Origin: Acanthopleura granulata
Lineage: Eukaryota; Mollusca; Polyplacophora; Chitonida; Chitonidae
NCBI GenBank assembly: GCA_016165875.1
Contig: JABBOT010000007.1
Location: 18,077,970-18,141,969, forward strand
Length of the DNA: 64,000 nt
Direction: 5' to 3'
Part shown: positions 1-10,462 of the stretch, in pieces
Numbering within the stretch: position 1 is the stretch's first letter
Layout of the letters: each line of letters begins with the position of its first letter
The notes under the pieces: generated by a model
The model's database searches: none
What the model saw: only the letters and a program-made list of their open reading frames with translations
What the model was told of the DNA's origin: nothing
Translations under genes and position numbers: made by a program

Positions 1-469
1 TGTCCGTTTTTGTTTTTAGCTGTGAGTTCACTGAGACTGAAAATTGGGCTTTTAATATCGTCTTTTGTGAAATTTGTGATAAGATAAAACAGCGATAACA
101 TAAAAACTACGGAAGTATAGAACATATTTCTTGTCTTTTTATTTTCAGCACGAAGGGCATAACATTTTCAAACACTTATCATCGGATGAGTACAAGCAGG
201 TCAGTCGGTTTTAAGCCTGGTAATATAAGAGATAAGCCCCCATACAGGCGGTACACTGCCTGATTACTCTGAATGAAGATATAACATTTCATCGAGAAAA
301 ACATCATCATTGAATGTTCAGGTTGTAGAAAACACCTTCCCACGTAACCAAAGCAAGTGTGATTTATTTCACCATGAATTCTCCTACTGTAAACCCTTAT
401 ATTTGTCACCATAGTAAAACTGTTGAATACACGGAGACTATGCTATGCTAATTGTACTTTACCTATTGG

Positions 470-665
470 TGTCATCGATGTGAGTTCAAATCCAGCTCAT
501 GCTTCCTCTCCAGTCCTACGTGGGAAGGTCAGCCAGCAACCTCCGGATGGTGATGGGTTTCCCCCGGGTTTTGTCCGGTTTCCTTCCACCACAATGCAGG
601 CCGCCCACGTATATTTGGAATATTCTTGAGTACCGCGTCAAACACCAATGAAGTAAATAAATAAA
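470..665 (+). mobile_element. tRNA-derived SINE (family 1), 5'-truncated
   Basis: Contains the shared body of the family: gtgagttcaaatccagctca (B-box-like), acgtgggaaggtc, gatgggtttcccc, a ccaccataatg-like stretch, then attcttgagtac, a cgtcaaacaccaatgaa end and a TAAATAAATA tail. The tRNA A-box end is missing. It lies upstream of the first PDE exon in the window. Confidence 0.75.
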
Positions 666-791
666 TATTGATATCATAAGGGCCGGTATTACGGCTCGTT
701 CAACACAAACAAAAATACAGTTTTACATAATTTGAACCATGACTTCTCTGACTGCAAATTCATCAGTAAAGTCTGTGCTTCCTTTCACCAG

Positions 792-3700
792 GTACTCGGT
801 GAAATAAGACACTGTATCCTGGCAACAGACTTGGCGCTTTTCTTTGGCAATCGCGCCAAGCTAAAGGAAACCGCAGAAAAGGGAGAGTTCTCCTGGCAGA
901 ATGAGGACCACAGGTAAGATTGGGAATATGCAACAGGAAACTTCACTGTTTTGGATTTAAAGGTAACAACATTCCATAAATTCAAATATACCATTGACAC
1001 TGACCTTCATTTCAAAGGCTTAAAGTAAACAATTCTGTTTTTCACTTAGCAATAATGGATCTTTTAAATTATATCGTACAAACTTCATTTCGAAACTGCA
1101 TGATACTTGTCATACTTCTAAAGGATAAATTGATAAAGATGTTTATAATTACACATTTTGTAGACATTGTTCACTGATAACGCGTGTTTGGCTTGTGCAT
1201 TTCCTGTTAGTAATGACACTGACTTTGTGTGTTTCATTCTCAATGTCCGAAAGCACTGACTCAAATGTCATTGTATTCAACAATGCTATAGCAAGAAGTA
1301 AAATGACAGAGACATGGGCTTAAATTCCTGTTAGCCTTAGTCTCATTGGATATATATTCACTTTCAAAGAACATCAACTATAAATACAGGATTTCTTTAA
1401 GTTATAGACATGCGGGAATTTTAAGCAGAAAAATTTGTTACTAAATGTTTCATTCTCTTTTGAATGGGGCAGCATGTATCTGACTGTATACATTAGTGTA
1501 AAGCATTCCAAGTCGCGTCACCGTATAAATCCCGGGGGAAGAGGGGATTATTGATGAATCGTCTCCTATCCTAAACTGTATCACGTGTTTTAATTAACAA
1601 CAGTGTGCCGTGCTTGTCTACTAAAATGTTCGTTCCTATCGTCTCTCTAATCGACCATTAGAAAAATCTTGAGGGCCATTACCATGACCGGATGTGACCT
1701 GTGTGCCAACATGAAACCCTGGGATGTACAGGTCGAGACGGTCAAGGTCATCTTTGAGGAGTTTTACGAACAGGTATGCAGAAAGTCCTATTGTTTACGA
1801 ATAACTGACTTCAGAGCCGTTTGTATTTTATCTTTACCGGTTCTCTTCCTGTACCCATCACATGGGAACCGAGTTAGAATCCCAGTTGTAATTAAATTTG
1901 TTTTTGCTAAGAACAGCTGTTAATTGCTCAGATGGATTGTTTCAGTCACCGATGGCAGATGTGGTAAACATAAACCAATATTACATATACGTTCACGTTT
2001 TCTTCGTGAGGGGATTTAGCTTGACGTTCTGCACCCCATTCTCTCTTCCTAGAGAAACTGACGGAGCAAATTAAGTCAACAGGAGTGAGAGGTTATTTTC
2101 AATGCTCGTTTATTTTAACTAGTTCCGGGTAGCACGTGCTTTTCACGTCTCTCATGCGCATGGACTGAATTAAATGCTTCACTCGATATTGGATAGTTCG
2201 TTCATATTCCGCACTTTTTTCGTGAAAGTCTCACCAAGCACTAGCGTTTGATCACCCACTCACTTTTTACAGTGTGATTGCTGCAATATTAACAGTTTCA
2301 TAACCTTGCATTAAAGAATACCGTAGCAAACTCTTTGGCAAAATTATCATGGAATAAAGATCATGGAATAAAACTGTAAGAAAAGAAAATCTAGCGGATA
2401 TCTTTGAATGAAACATCCTTTCTTTTCATTCTGAATATGTAACTGTTTCCGTTGGTTGTAATGTAGAGCATGTAAGGCCTCTTGTTAACCCCAGAAGTTC
2501 AGTTTGTATCAGATTTGATAACTGATGTCTCAATAAAAAAAAAAAGAAACATGTGCCCTGTTCAAGGGGCGTAATGTTTGACATGCTTGACTATGAGTTG
2601 TCCCCCTTGGCTACTGTGTAGAGTTCTCGTCATGGACTTGAGCATGACAGTGGCCGATCTGTGTACAATGTACAAACCATGGGAATTACACCAAGAGCTC
2701 GTTCTCACCATTATGGAAGAGTTCTGGCAGCAGGTAATTCTAGCTATCGATACACTTATGAGCTTGTGACTACATTGCTTTACCAGTAAATGAAGTGCGA
2801 CTAGAGAACTTTTTTACAAAATGTGAAGATACACATGTACGTCTACGTCCTAAATATGAAATTGTAAAATCCAACGCTTTAATATTTAATCTCTTTTTTC
2901 AGCTTTAACCCCATTGTTTTCTCTAGCTGTTCCTTGGACCACATTTTTCCACTCGCCTGAATTGTGTTGCTTATTCCATGATCTTTCGACAGTCTAAACA
3001 AGTCTGGTTTGAAGTCACAAAATGATTAACCATGGCCGTGGTTATTAATGTGGAATAGGCTGGCCATGAGCCGGAAACAATAGGGTTTCCTCTTACCATA
3101 ATGAACTGGTTCGAAACCTGCACACAAATGGTTTCCTATTACCACAATAAGCTAACTTGCGAAGTACAAGTATAGCTTAGCCGGCACTGCTTGTCTTGGC
3201 GTAAAATTTGGGCCGTTCTCTTGGGTGGATATTAACAATTGCACTAAAAGAAGAAAACTGATTTTGTTCCTGTCCTGTCTGCTAGGGGGACCGGGAGAAG
3301 GAACTGGGTAGCAAACCCATCCCATTAATGGACAGGGATTACGCGGACAGTTTGCCCCAAACCCAGGTAGTAATAATGCATGTAGCGTAGACAGCATATC
3401 TGTATAGTTTGTGGCCTGTTTTAGGAAGTCTGATGTTCGTTGGCTGTTCCCATGCACATGCTCCTTTATGTTGTTCCGGTTCCGCTCACATCCAGGTTGG
3501 TTATACTTCGCGCCACTATTGCAATTGTACACTTGTCTCCCTTGCCATATGAGTGGTGTTACAATGACTTTTGGCTCTGGCGCTGGCTAATCTCCACAAG
3601 CATCTGCCAGAAAGGCGTTTTTGTTCGCAGCCACGCGATAAGTTGAAAAATAAGGTCAAAAGCCTTCGATTATTTTCCTGAAACAGCCAGTGTGATTGGC

Positions 3701-6552
3701 AGTCCACACGCGAATGATTGTTTCGTCGTCCAGATTATCTTCTCTCCAGCGAATGTTTTAACCGTAAAATGATTTCAAAACACTAGAAAATTTGATTTTC
3801 TATATTTGTTGTTGGAAATGTTTTTTTTAATTCGCTTGGATTATTTCATGATTCAGAAATAAAAGCATGAAATTGATTTCGCGCAAAATAAAAGTTTACA
3901 TCCTGCGCATGGCATTATAATGCAGTGCTTATATTGGAGGGTGCGGAGTAAGTTTTTGTTGTTTTCACCTAGTCATTGGTGTTTGCGAGCTTCATCCCCA
4001 CGTTCATCATTTAACCAGTACAAGACTTGTGCCTGAAACGACTAGAAAATCAAACATAATGTTGGCATCGCCTTAAAACAAGAATTCCCACAGCACTGAA
4101 CACCAAACGCCAAATGCAGATGTGCATGTGACAAGGTGACCACCACATCGGAGTGCTAAACACAATATCACATTGAAATAATATTTGTGCATCGCCTTTA
4201 TTATCCCAAAGGTTGTTCCGAGGATCAAATGTGCATGTGGTAAGTCGACGAAATCGGGTTTTCTACCGCTCCCCACGGTGAGGAGTGCTAGCAGACAGGG
4301 TCAGATTTGTCGTAACGTTGGGTACATAAGAGGCTCACCCATGTCAGCAACCAACTTAACTGTTCATGAGTATTTCGCCCGACAGGGAGATGAAGAGAAA
4401 TCCAAAGGGTTGGTTCCGCAGCCAATGATGGACCGAGACAAAAAGCATGAGTTGCCACAGCTTGAGGTATAACACAGCGCCACCTGGCGGCTGAAGTACA
4501 TGTACATGGTTATTAAACGGTTGACGAGAATGGTATACAGCATTTATTACACATCAAAAACGATTTCATGAAAGGAACGTTAAACATTTAACTTTGAAAT
4601 ACATTGTTGAAAAGTAAGAGATAATAGTTTTAATAACAGCTCTAAAACAATCTATACGCAACATTTATGTCGCAACTTAGAAAATTTTGCGCGGTTTAAA
4701 GCATTGCACATGCTTCCAAAGCTTTCTGTATCATTTCGAACGCTTCACGTTTATATTGTCATTTAGAATTTTGGTGTGTTCTCTTCCTCATTGGATTGTA
4801 TCGTGTTGTTTGTTCGTAATTGTTGTACGTCTTTAAGGCAACGGCAATTTTTTTTCGGATTCCAGTAGCTTCTCGGGGACTGGTGATGACATGAGTTTTT
4901 ATGTCATGTTTGATAACTCGAAACTCATCTCCCACGAGACTTGTTTCAAGCTGAATGTTATGTTTCATCACAACATTTCTTTTATTGCTTTCTACCTAAT
5001 TCCTTCCAAGCAATGCTGCTATAGGGGACTGCCTAAATGTTTAAACTTCAAATATGACGAGTGCGATCCTGATTCTGTTAAATTGTCGCCTTCACCGCCG
5101 GTTATGTGTTACTGCGACCAGACACCAACCATCATCCTTTAGTTGCTGTTTCAATTACCTCAGCCAAAGAAGCTTCTCTCGTTTTTCTCTTTCTCTCTGA
5201 AACTGTGATTATGTTTCCACTGGCTTGTACAGCTACAGATATCAAGTAAAGAATTAAATTTGAAAATAAATTCAGGAAAAGAAAGGTTAAGCTGAAAAAA
5301 TTGATATATATCCTTGCTGTGTATAACATTGTGAAATATATACGCCAGATAGCGATTTCGAATGCGCATGGCCTTGATTTCTTGGCTGTGGGATAAACAC
5401 ACCCACGTGGCTGTGTTAAAGCAATTTAACCCTCGGTTGTAACACACAGTTAAGTAAATTTCGAGGAAGTTATGTCAGCCATTGTTATACCTGAGATTTT
5501 ACATTATGTGTTGTACTAGTGTTGATTTTCTCTTGACAATTTTGGCTTTCTTGTGGCAATGTTAGCTTTCTTACAAAAACGTTGGGATCAGGCGTAATTT
5601 CAATCTGAAAACACTGAAAAAGAAACGTAAAGAGCTTGAACTGATATGAATGTTGGGCTGAATTAAAAGTCTGTAATGTTGTAGTATAGACATAAATGAC
5701 CACGTGCTTATGTTTATCCACATATGACACGCTGTGCCCAGGTGTACTGATGTACTACTCGAAACATCTGACTTATTGTCTCCTTTACTTGAGTGCTCTT
5801 TCTTCCCGCCAGGTGGGCTTTATCGTGGGAATATGTCTCCCATGTTACGAGCTGATGGCAGATATCTTACCGGAAACGAAGGCAATGGCGGACGGGGCTT
5901 CGTAAGTATGAATTCTTAGGCACTTAACTTTGCAAAACAAATTCTTAAAAGTTTACACACTCTTATTGAAATACATAAAAAGATACCTGATGGACCACAC
6001 CCCTGATCCATAATGCAACCCCCGATGGATCACACCACCTCTGATTCATAATACAACCCCAGATGGATCACAACCCCGGTCCATAAAAGCCCTGATTTAT
6101 CACGCCACCCCTGATCCCTAATACAACCCGAGAGGGATCACACCCCCTGATCCATAATACAACCCCTGATGGACCACATCCCTGAGCCATAATACAACCC
6201 CAGATGGATGACACCCCCACCGATTCATCATAACATAGCTCAGATCAAAACGCTATCAACCATCACTCAGGCCTTATATTTAATATGTTTAGGCAAATGT
6301 TCACATATTTAAAGGGATAAAGCGATAACAAGTAACCTAATTTGATATGCTAGCGATGGAAAGCAGGACTTTGATTCAGGGTATCTAGTATTTAATAAAA
6401 GTAATTAAGTTAAACTTCTTTTCTTCAGTGCTAACCTATCCAAATGGAAGGAACTCTCGGAGACTCAGAAAAAGGACCGAGAGGAAAAGGATCGCGCGAT
6501 CAAGGACAAAGAGGCGGACAGAGAATCCGAGAAAAAGGCCGATAACTCTTGA
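792..6552 (+). CDS. PDE5/6/11-like cyclic-nucleotide phosphodiesterase, C-terminal exons (5' part outside window)
   Basis: Class I phosphodiesterase that would hydrolyse cGMP and/or cAMP; only the C-terminal half of the catalytic domain is in the window. Exons: 792-913 (contains ILATDLALFF), 1662-1773 or 2622-2733 (alternatives), 4386-4466 (PMMDRDKKHELPQLE), 5813-5901 (VGFIVGICLPCYELM), 6429-6552 ending in TGA. All junctions are GT-AG, and the 528 nt using either alternative exon stay in frame: 175 residues plus stop. The metal-binding Asp of the family motif T-A-C-D-L is present (TGCDL or TVADL). The PMMDR and QLxVGF stretches resemble PDE5/6 most, while NEDHR is more like PDE11, so the subfamily is left open. 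The tail after KWKELSE is very charged and ends ADNS, without the CaaX box of vertebrate PDE6. The invariant purine-binding Gln is Glu (GAG, 4464-4466). Earlier exons (GAF domains, HD motif) would lie upstream of the window. Confidence 0.85.
1662..1773 (+). CDS. PDE alternative exon A (TGCDL...KPWDVQ)
   Basis: 112-nt exon with acceptor AG at 1660-1661 and donor GTATGC at 1774. It completes the AG left by the previous exon (AGA, Arg) and ends in phase 0 with GAA CAG. It carries the metal-ligand Asp in MTGCDL and keeps the Ala (LCA) and Gln (DVQ) that align with human PDE5A Ala767 and Gln775. By family conservation this is the canonical version of the segment. Confidence 0.85.
2622..2733 (+). 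CDS. PDE alternative exon B (TVADL...KPWELH), tandem duplicate of exon A
   Basis: 112-nt exon about 850 bp downstream of exon A, with acceptor AG at 2620-2621 and donor GTAATT at 2734. Entry and exit phases match exon A. The two encode 38-residue segments with about 16 identical positions, including the catalytic Asp, KPW and the EEF near the end. Residues aligned with PDE5A Ala767 and Gln775 are Thr and His here. Because 112 is not a multiple of 3, an mRNA with both exons would shift frame, so the two are expected to be used one at a time. No stop or broken splice site is seen. Confidence 0.8.
2734..4385 (+). other. PDE intron between exon B and the PMMDR exon
   Basis: Intronic. A 126-codon open frame on the minus strand (3152-3532) has no recognisable motif and no splice context. 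No repeat unit was recognised. Confidence 0.5.
5503..5583 (+). repeat. About 80-bp dispersed repeat, copy 1
   Basis: The stretch starting acattatgtgttgta and running through gttgattttctcttgacaat and ttttggctttcttgtggcaa to acaaaaacgttgg recurs almost unchanged at 8272-8346, where it forms the left edge of a minisatellite. Confidence 0.75.
5980..6235 (+). repeat. Minisatellite, about 37-bp unit, in the last PDE intron
   Basis: About seven imperfect units of the pattern GATGGATCACACCCC followed by TGATCCATAATACAACCCC. Units differ at several positions and in length. Confidence 0.8.
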
Positions 6553-8271
6553 TATTTTAAGGGATTCACACATGCGGCGACTTTCACGTTGGTGACAACG
6601 AGACGTGCTTCTTTTATTTCGGAAGCAATCTCATCCCTTACGGTAGAATTAATTTGGCATTTTACTTTTTCGACTCTTTTCGAAATTTGGTGCATGTCTC
6701 TGCGCAACTGTGGTTGCTGTGTCGTTTCCGGTGTTATTTAAAAAGATAACTGCACAGTCTCGGTTCTTTAAATGCACAGATGGTGATTGTGTTGTGTAGT
6801 TTTCACTTATTGGCTCATATAGACATGGACCGGCAAACAATGGGAAACAGCATTGGTCATCAGTGATTAGCCGTACCAGCCCAAAACGTCATCTGAGAAT
6901 GGAACACGCCATCAAAATGTGGTAAGGACGTCATCAGAGCCGAACTGACGTCAGCATCACCATGATGTACGCTGCAAACATACGCACAGTACATACGTAC
7001 TGGAACCGTATTGAGATAACCAATCATTGACTGGTCGCCTATTATAGGCGAAGACTATTCCTATTTCCGAAAGCGTGCGCAAAATCTGAGAGTGTATGGA
7101 TTATAATAGACAACTCTGTCAGAAAACATGAGTAGGACGGTAACATGTAGCCCAGGCAGCAATGTCATGGGCTACAAACCCCCGGTAATACTATTAGTCA
7201 GGGAATGGCCACATAGGCCTTGGACCTGCATCTAAAACTGGGGGACTCAAATGGAAACACATACTCCCGATACGTAATAAACATTTGAACTGCTCTTTGC
7301 ACACCTTTCAACATATGTGATATTTATTTATTAGGATGTATAAAGTTAAATACAAAAGACAATCTTTGTTGTATATGTTTCCTTTAATCTATAATTTGTT
7401 TCATCAATGAGTGTATATACTAACAAAAAGTTTTAAATGTGTTGTTTAGGCTTAAAAACCTTACTAAGTGCTGCAGGTAAAGTGTTTGATATTATTTTGT
7501 GAAATAATAATATCTTTGCCCGGACAATTTGGTAATTATTTCCATTGATTACTGGTTTTCTCAGATATATTCTTATTCAACTCTGGCAAAACTCCTACCG
7601 GGTACCATTATTTTCGTTCCAGCATTAGGCCATTCGAAATTGATAACTGAATCCCCAACAGATCGCTACACCCTGAAGCTTTTTTTAACAATAGTTCTAA
7701 ATAATATTTAGGTTTATCTGTTTTTTTCATATAGCAGCCGTCTTCTAGAGCGTGGCGGAATGGACAATAACCGCGAGGACAGACACAGCTTTGTCAACCA
7801 TATGTTTACAAATATCGTTATTAAGCTGTGTGATACGATTTGATGCATTACTTATTTAATTAAGGCACAATTCCTGGTCCAGTTGTCTGTGATGTTTTTC
7901 TAAGTAATATTATAAAACCAAGTTAGTTATAATAATTTCCATTATGGTTATTTATTGGACGAAAGCAGTTTGTGGCGTATCTTGGTAATGTATCGAAAGC
8001 CATTTGTAGTTTTGATATTTACGTCGATATAGACTGACGTATATAGAAAGTTGTTAAGCCGGTGTCTGAGAATAATAAATTTATATATCAAGTGAAGGGC
8101 TGTAGATTTTATCTACAGGTATACATATACAGGTGTTGGTTTCTTGACACAGTGAGAAACACGGTGACGGTAGGGTTTCATATGCACTGTGGCATACCGT
8201 CTTGAATTATGAATAACACCTCTATACATTCTTCGCGGACGAGTCATATACAGTGCCTTGTTTTAAATCGA
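6553..8271. other. PDE 3' UTR and intergenic sequence
   Basis: AT-rich, with no open frame showing coding character and no recognised repeat. The PDE 3' UTR probably occupies its first part. Confidence 0.4.
7277..7282 (+). promoter_or_regulatory. Candidate poly(A) signal AATAAA for the PDE gene
   Basis: AATAAA about 725 nt after the PDE stop codon. Other AATAAA strings occur in this AT-rich stretch, for example near 8069, so the choice is tentative. Confidence 0.3.
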
Positions 8272-8640
8272 GACATTATGTGTTGTAATAGTGTTGATTT
8301 TCTCTTGACAATTTTGGCTTTCTTGTGGCAATCGTACAAAAACGTTGGTTTCTTATGACAACGTTAACTTTCTTACATGAACCCTGGTTTTGGGGGGACA
8401 CTGTTGGCTTTCTTATGACAACGTTAACTTTCTTACAGGAACCCTGGTTTTGGGGGGACACTGTTGGCTTTCTTATGACAAAAGCGGCTTTCTTTAGAAC
8501 CAAGTTGGTTTTCTTTTGAAAACACAGGCTTTTGTTGGATTTCTTGTGACAGCGCTGGATTTTTTATGATTATGTTGGCTCTCTTATAACCATACTGATT
8601 TTCTTGTAGCAATCTCGACTTTTGTATCACAATGTTAATC
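8272..8640 (+). repeat. Minisatellite built on TTGGCTTTCTTRTGACAA
   Basis: An array of short units (gttggctttcttatgacaa, gttaactttcttac, gttggttttctt and similar). It includes a longer direct duplication of about 60 bp at 8343-8402 and 8409-8467, each with aaccctggttttggggggac. It begins with the second copy of the 80-bp repeat at 5503-5583. The open frames across it on both strands are by-products of the periodicity. Confidence 0.8.
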
Positions 8641-8649
8641 AAAGACACG

Positions 8650-9764
8650 TAAAACATTTCAAAGTTATACTCTCCTCACGCGCACGTGCACCTAATTTTT
8701 CAAGTTGCAGAGTTTCTGTCATTTTCGTTTAAACCATGAAAACGAAATGATCAGTAAATGGGATTGTGATGGCATAACTTGCTATGACCCCAATAACTGC
8801 CGTAGTAATTTGTTCAACCAGCTGTTTGAGAGAACCAAAAGCCAACCAAGTTTAAACCGCTTTACATTTATATATACAGTTAAAGTCGTTCTTTTATTGT
8901 TCCGTGTTTTGCGTTGTTTTGTTTGTTTGCCTGATGCAGTGTACAACTCTTAACACTTTCGTCACATTCCACAGAATATTTCTGACTGATAATTCAGACT
9001 TTATTAAAATATGTATTAACTTATGATCCCACATCTTCGTCGTGATTTTTGTATTGTTTTTGTTTACTTCTAGTAATATTATGAAAGTAAATATCCTTCA
9101 TTAATGAAGTTGTGCGTGGAGAAATATATAGGTAAAGGATGCGAGCCGATAGCATGTATGATTTGTTCACATTTATAAACGTGGTACAATCCATTTACGT
9201 CTTCGGCGGGGGTGACCAGTCCTTGGTACACGCCTTATCTGCTGATCTTCAAGCTGAGGAATATCTATCTTCATGATAAATCAAGTCAGATACTTCGCCA
9301 CGTTTATACATGTATATCAGTCTGTTACGAGACAAGCGTTCTATTCCGACCTTGGCCAGGAAATTTGTTCGTCACCGGGCTTGAATGAGGCTGCACTACA
9401 AATATGTCGGGCATGTTACAGGAAGACGCGAATAACAAATACGAACATAGTGTGATTAGCACCTTTTAATGTCGCTGGTTTCAGCGATAAATGACCACGT
9501 TGGATTCGCATTTGAACATAATTCCTGTGAAGGGAAAATTGTATAAAAGTACCTGAAACATACATAATGAAATTCCTTTACATGCTGGCTTGGGATTAAA
9601 CGCTGTTATTAGATTATTTCGGTCATAAGGACTCATCATCTTTTTCGTGGGAAAAGGAAGAAATGGCTTCATATTTTATAAATCAAAATCGCCAAAACGG
9701 AAATTTGACCAAAAAAAATTGCGAAAACAAATACCAACACGTTGATCTGTCAACATGCTCATTT
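8650..9764. other. Intergenic sequence
   Basis: No gene, RNA or repeat recognised on either strand. Confidence 0.4.
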
Positions 9765-9870
9765 CCTCTCATGTTCCGGTCGGTTTCCTCCCACCATAAT
9801 GTTGGCCATCGTGGTATAAGTAAAATATTCTTGAGAACGGCGTATAACGACAATAAACGAATAAGTAGAA
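9765..9870 (+). mobile_element. SINE family 1, 3' fragment
   Basis: Carries gtttcctcccaccataatg, gtggtataagtaaaatattc and ttgagaacggcgtataacg, then an A/T-rich tail. The tRNA-like head is absent. A minus-strand fragment of the same end (tttatttgattgttgtttaa) lies at 10015-10062. Confidence 0.65.
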
Positions 9871-10408
9871 AAATAAATAACCATAAAGTAAAGCAACATC
9901 CACACCAGCTGGCAGCAGACATCGTATTAAGATTGCTGATCTCTTGTTTACACGACCATAAATCGTCACAGGACAATCAGTAAACACTGCTTTTGCGTGA
10001 CTCAAACATGAAGATTTATTCATTTATTTGATTGTTGTTTAAGGTCATACTCCTGAATGTTTCACTTATTCAAGGGCGGTCAGTTTCATGTTTCATTGGT
10101 TGAGAAAACCGCAATGCCTGAATGTCGAGGTAAAAGCATTGAGTCACGAAGCTGGTTCGAATGCTGTCTTACAACAGAAGTTTTGTCACATGTAACTGGT
10201 GAGGCGAGGTGTGTTTCCATTTTCCATATTTTTTTCACCCTTCACGCTTTCCCCAATTTATTTATGTTTAGTTTCAGTTACTCATGACCCATATATTGCC
10301 AATACTTAACCGTGATGCATAAACTGTGGAGTATTCCTCCGGGATGATGTTCAAAAAGTGGAATAACCAAATTCACAGGAAAACGACCCAGGTTTGTGCT
10401 GGTTTTCT

Positions 10409-10414
10409 TTTATT
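10409..10414 (-). promoter_or_regulatory. Poly(A) signal of Kazal-like gene 1
   Basis: AATAAA on the minus strand about 50 nt downstream of the TGA stop at 10463-10465. Confidence 0.6.
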
Positions 10415-10462
10415 GGCACCTACAGATATGAGACCTGTCTTCATCTTGATCTTGTGATGTCA

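Noticed and set aside
3152..3532. 126-codon minus-strand open frame in a PDE intron
   Set aside because: No motif, no splice or promoter context and low-complexity composition; probably chance.
8276..8657. Repetitive open frames (CKKVNVVIRKPTVSPQNQGS type)
   Set aside because: They are by-products of the minisatellite at 8272-8640, open on both strands.
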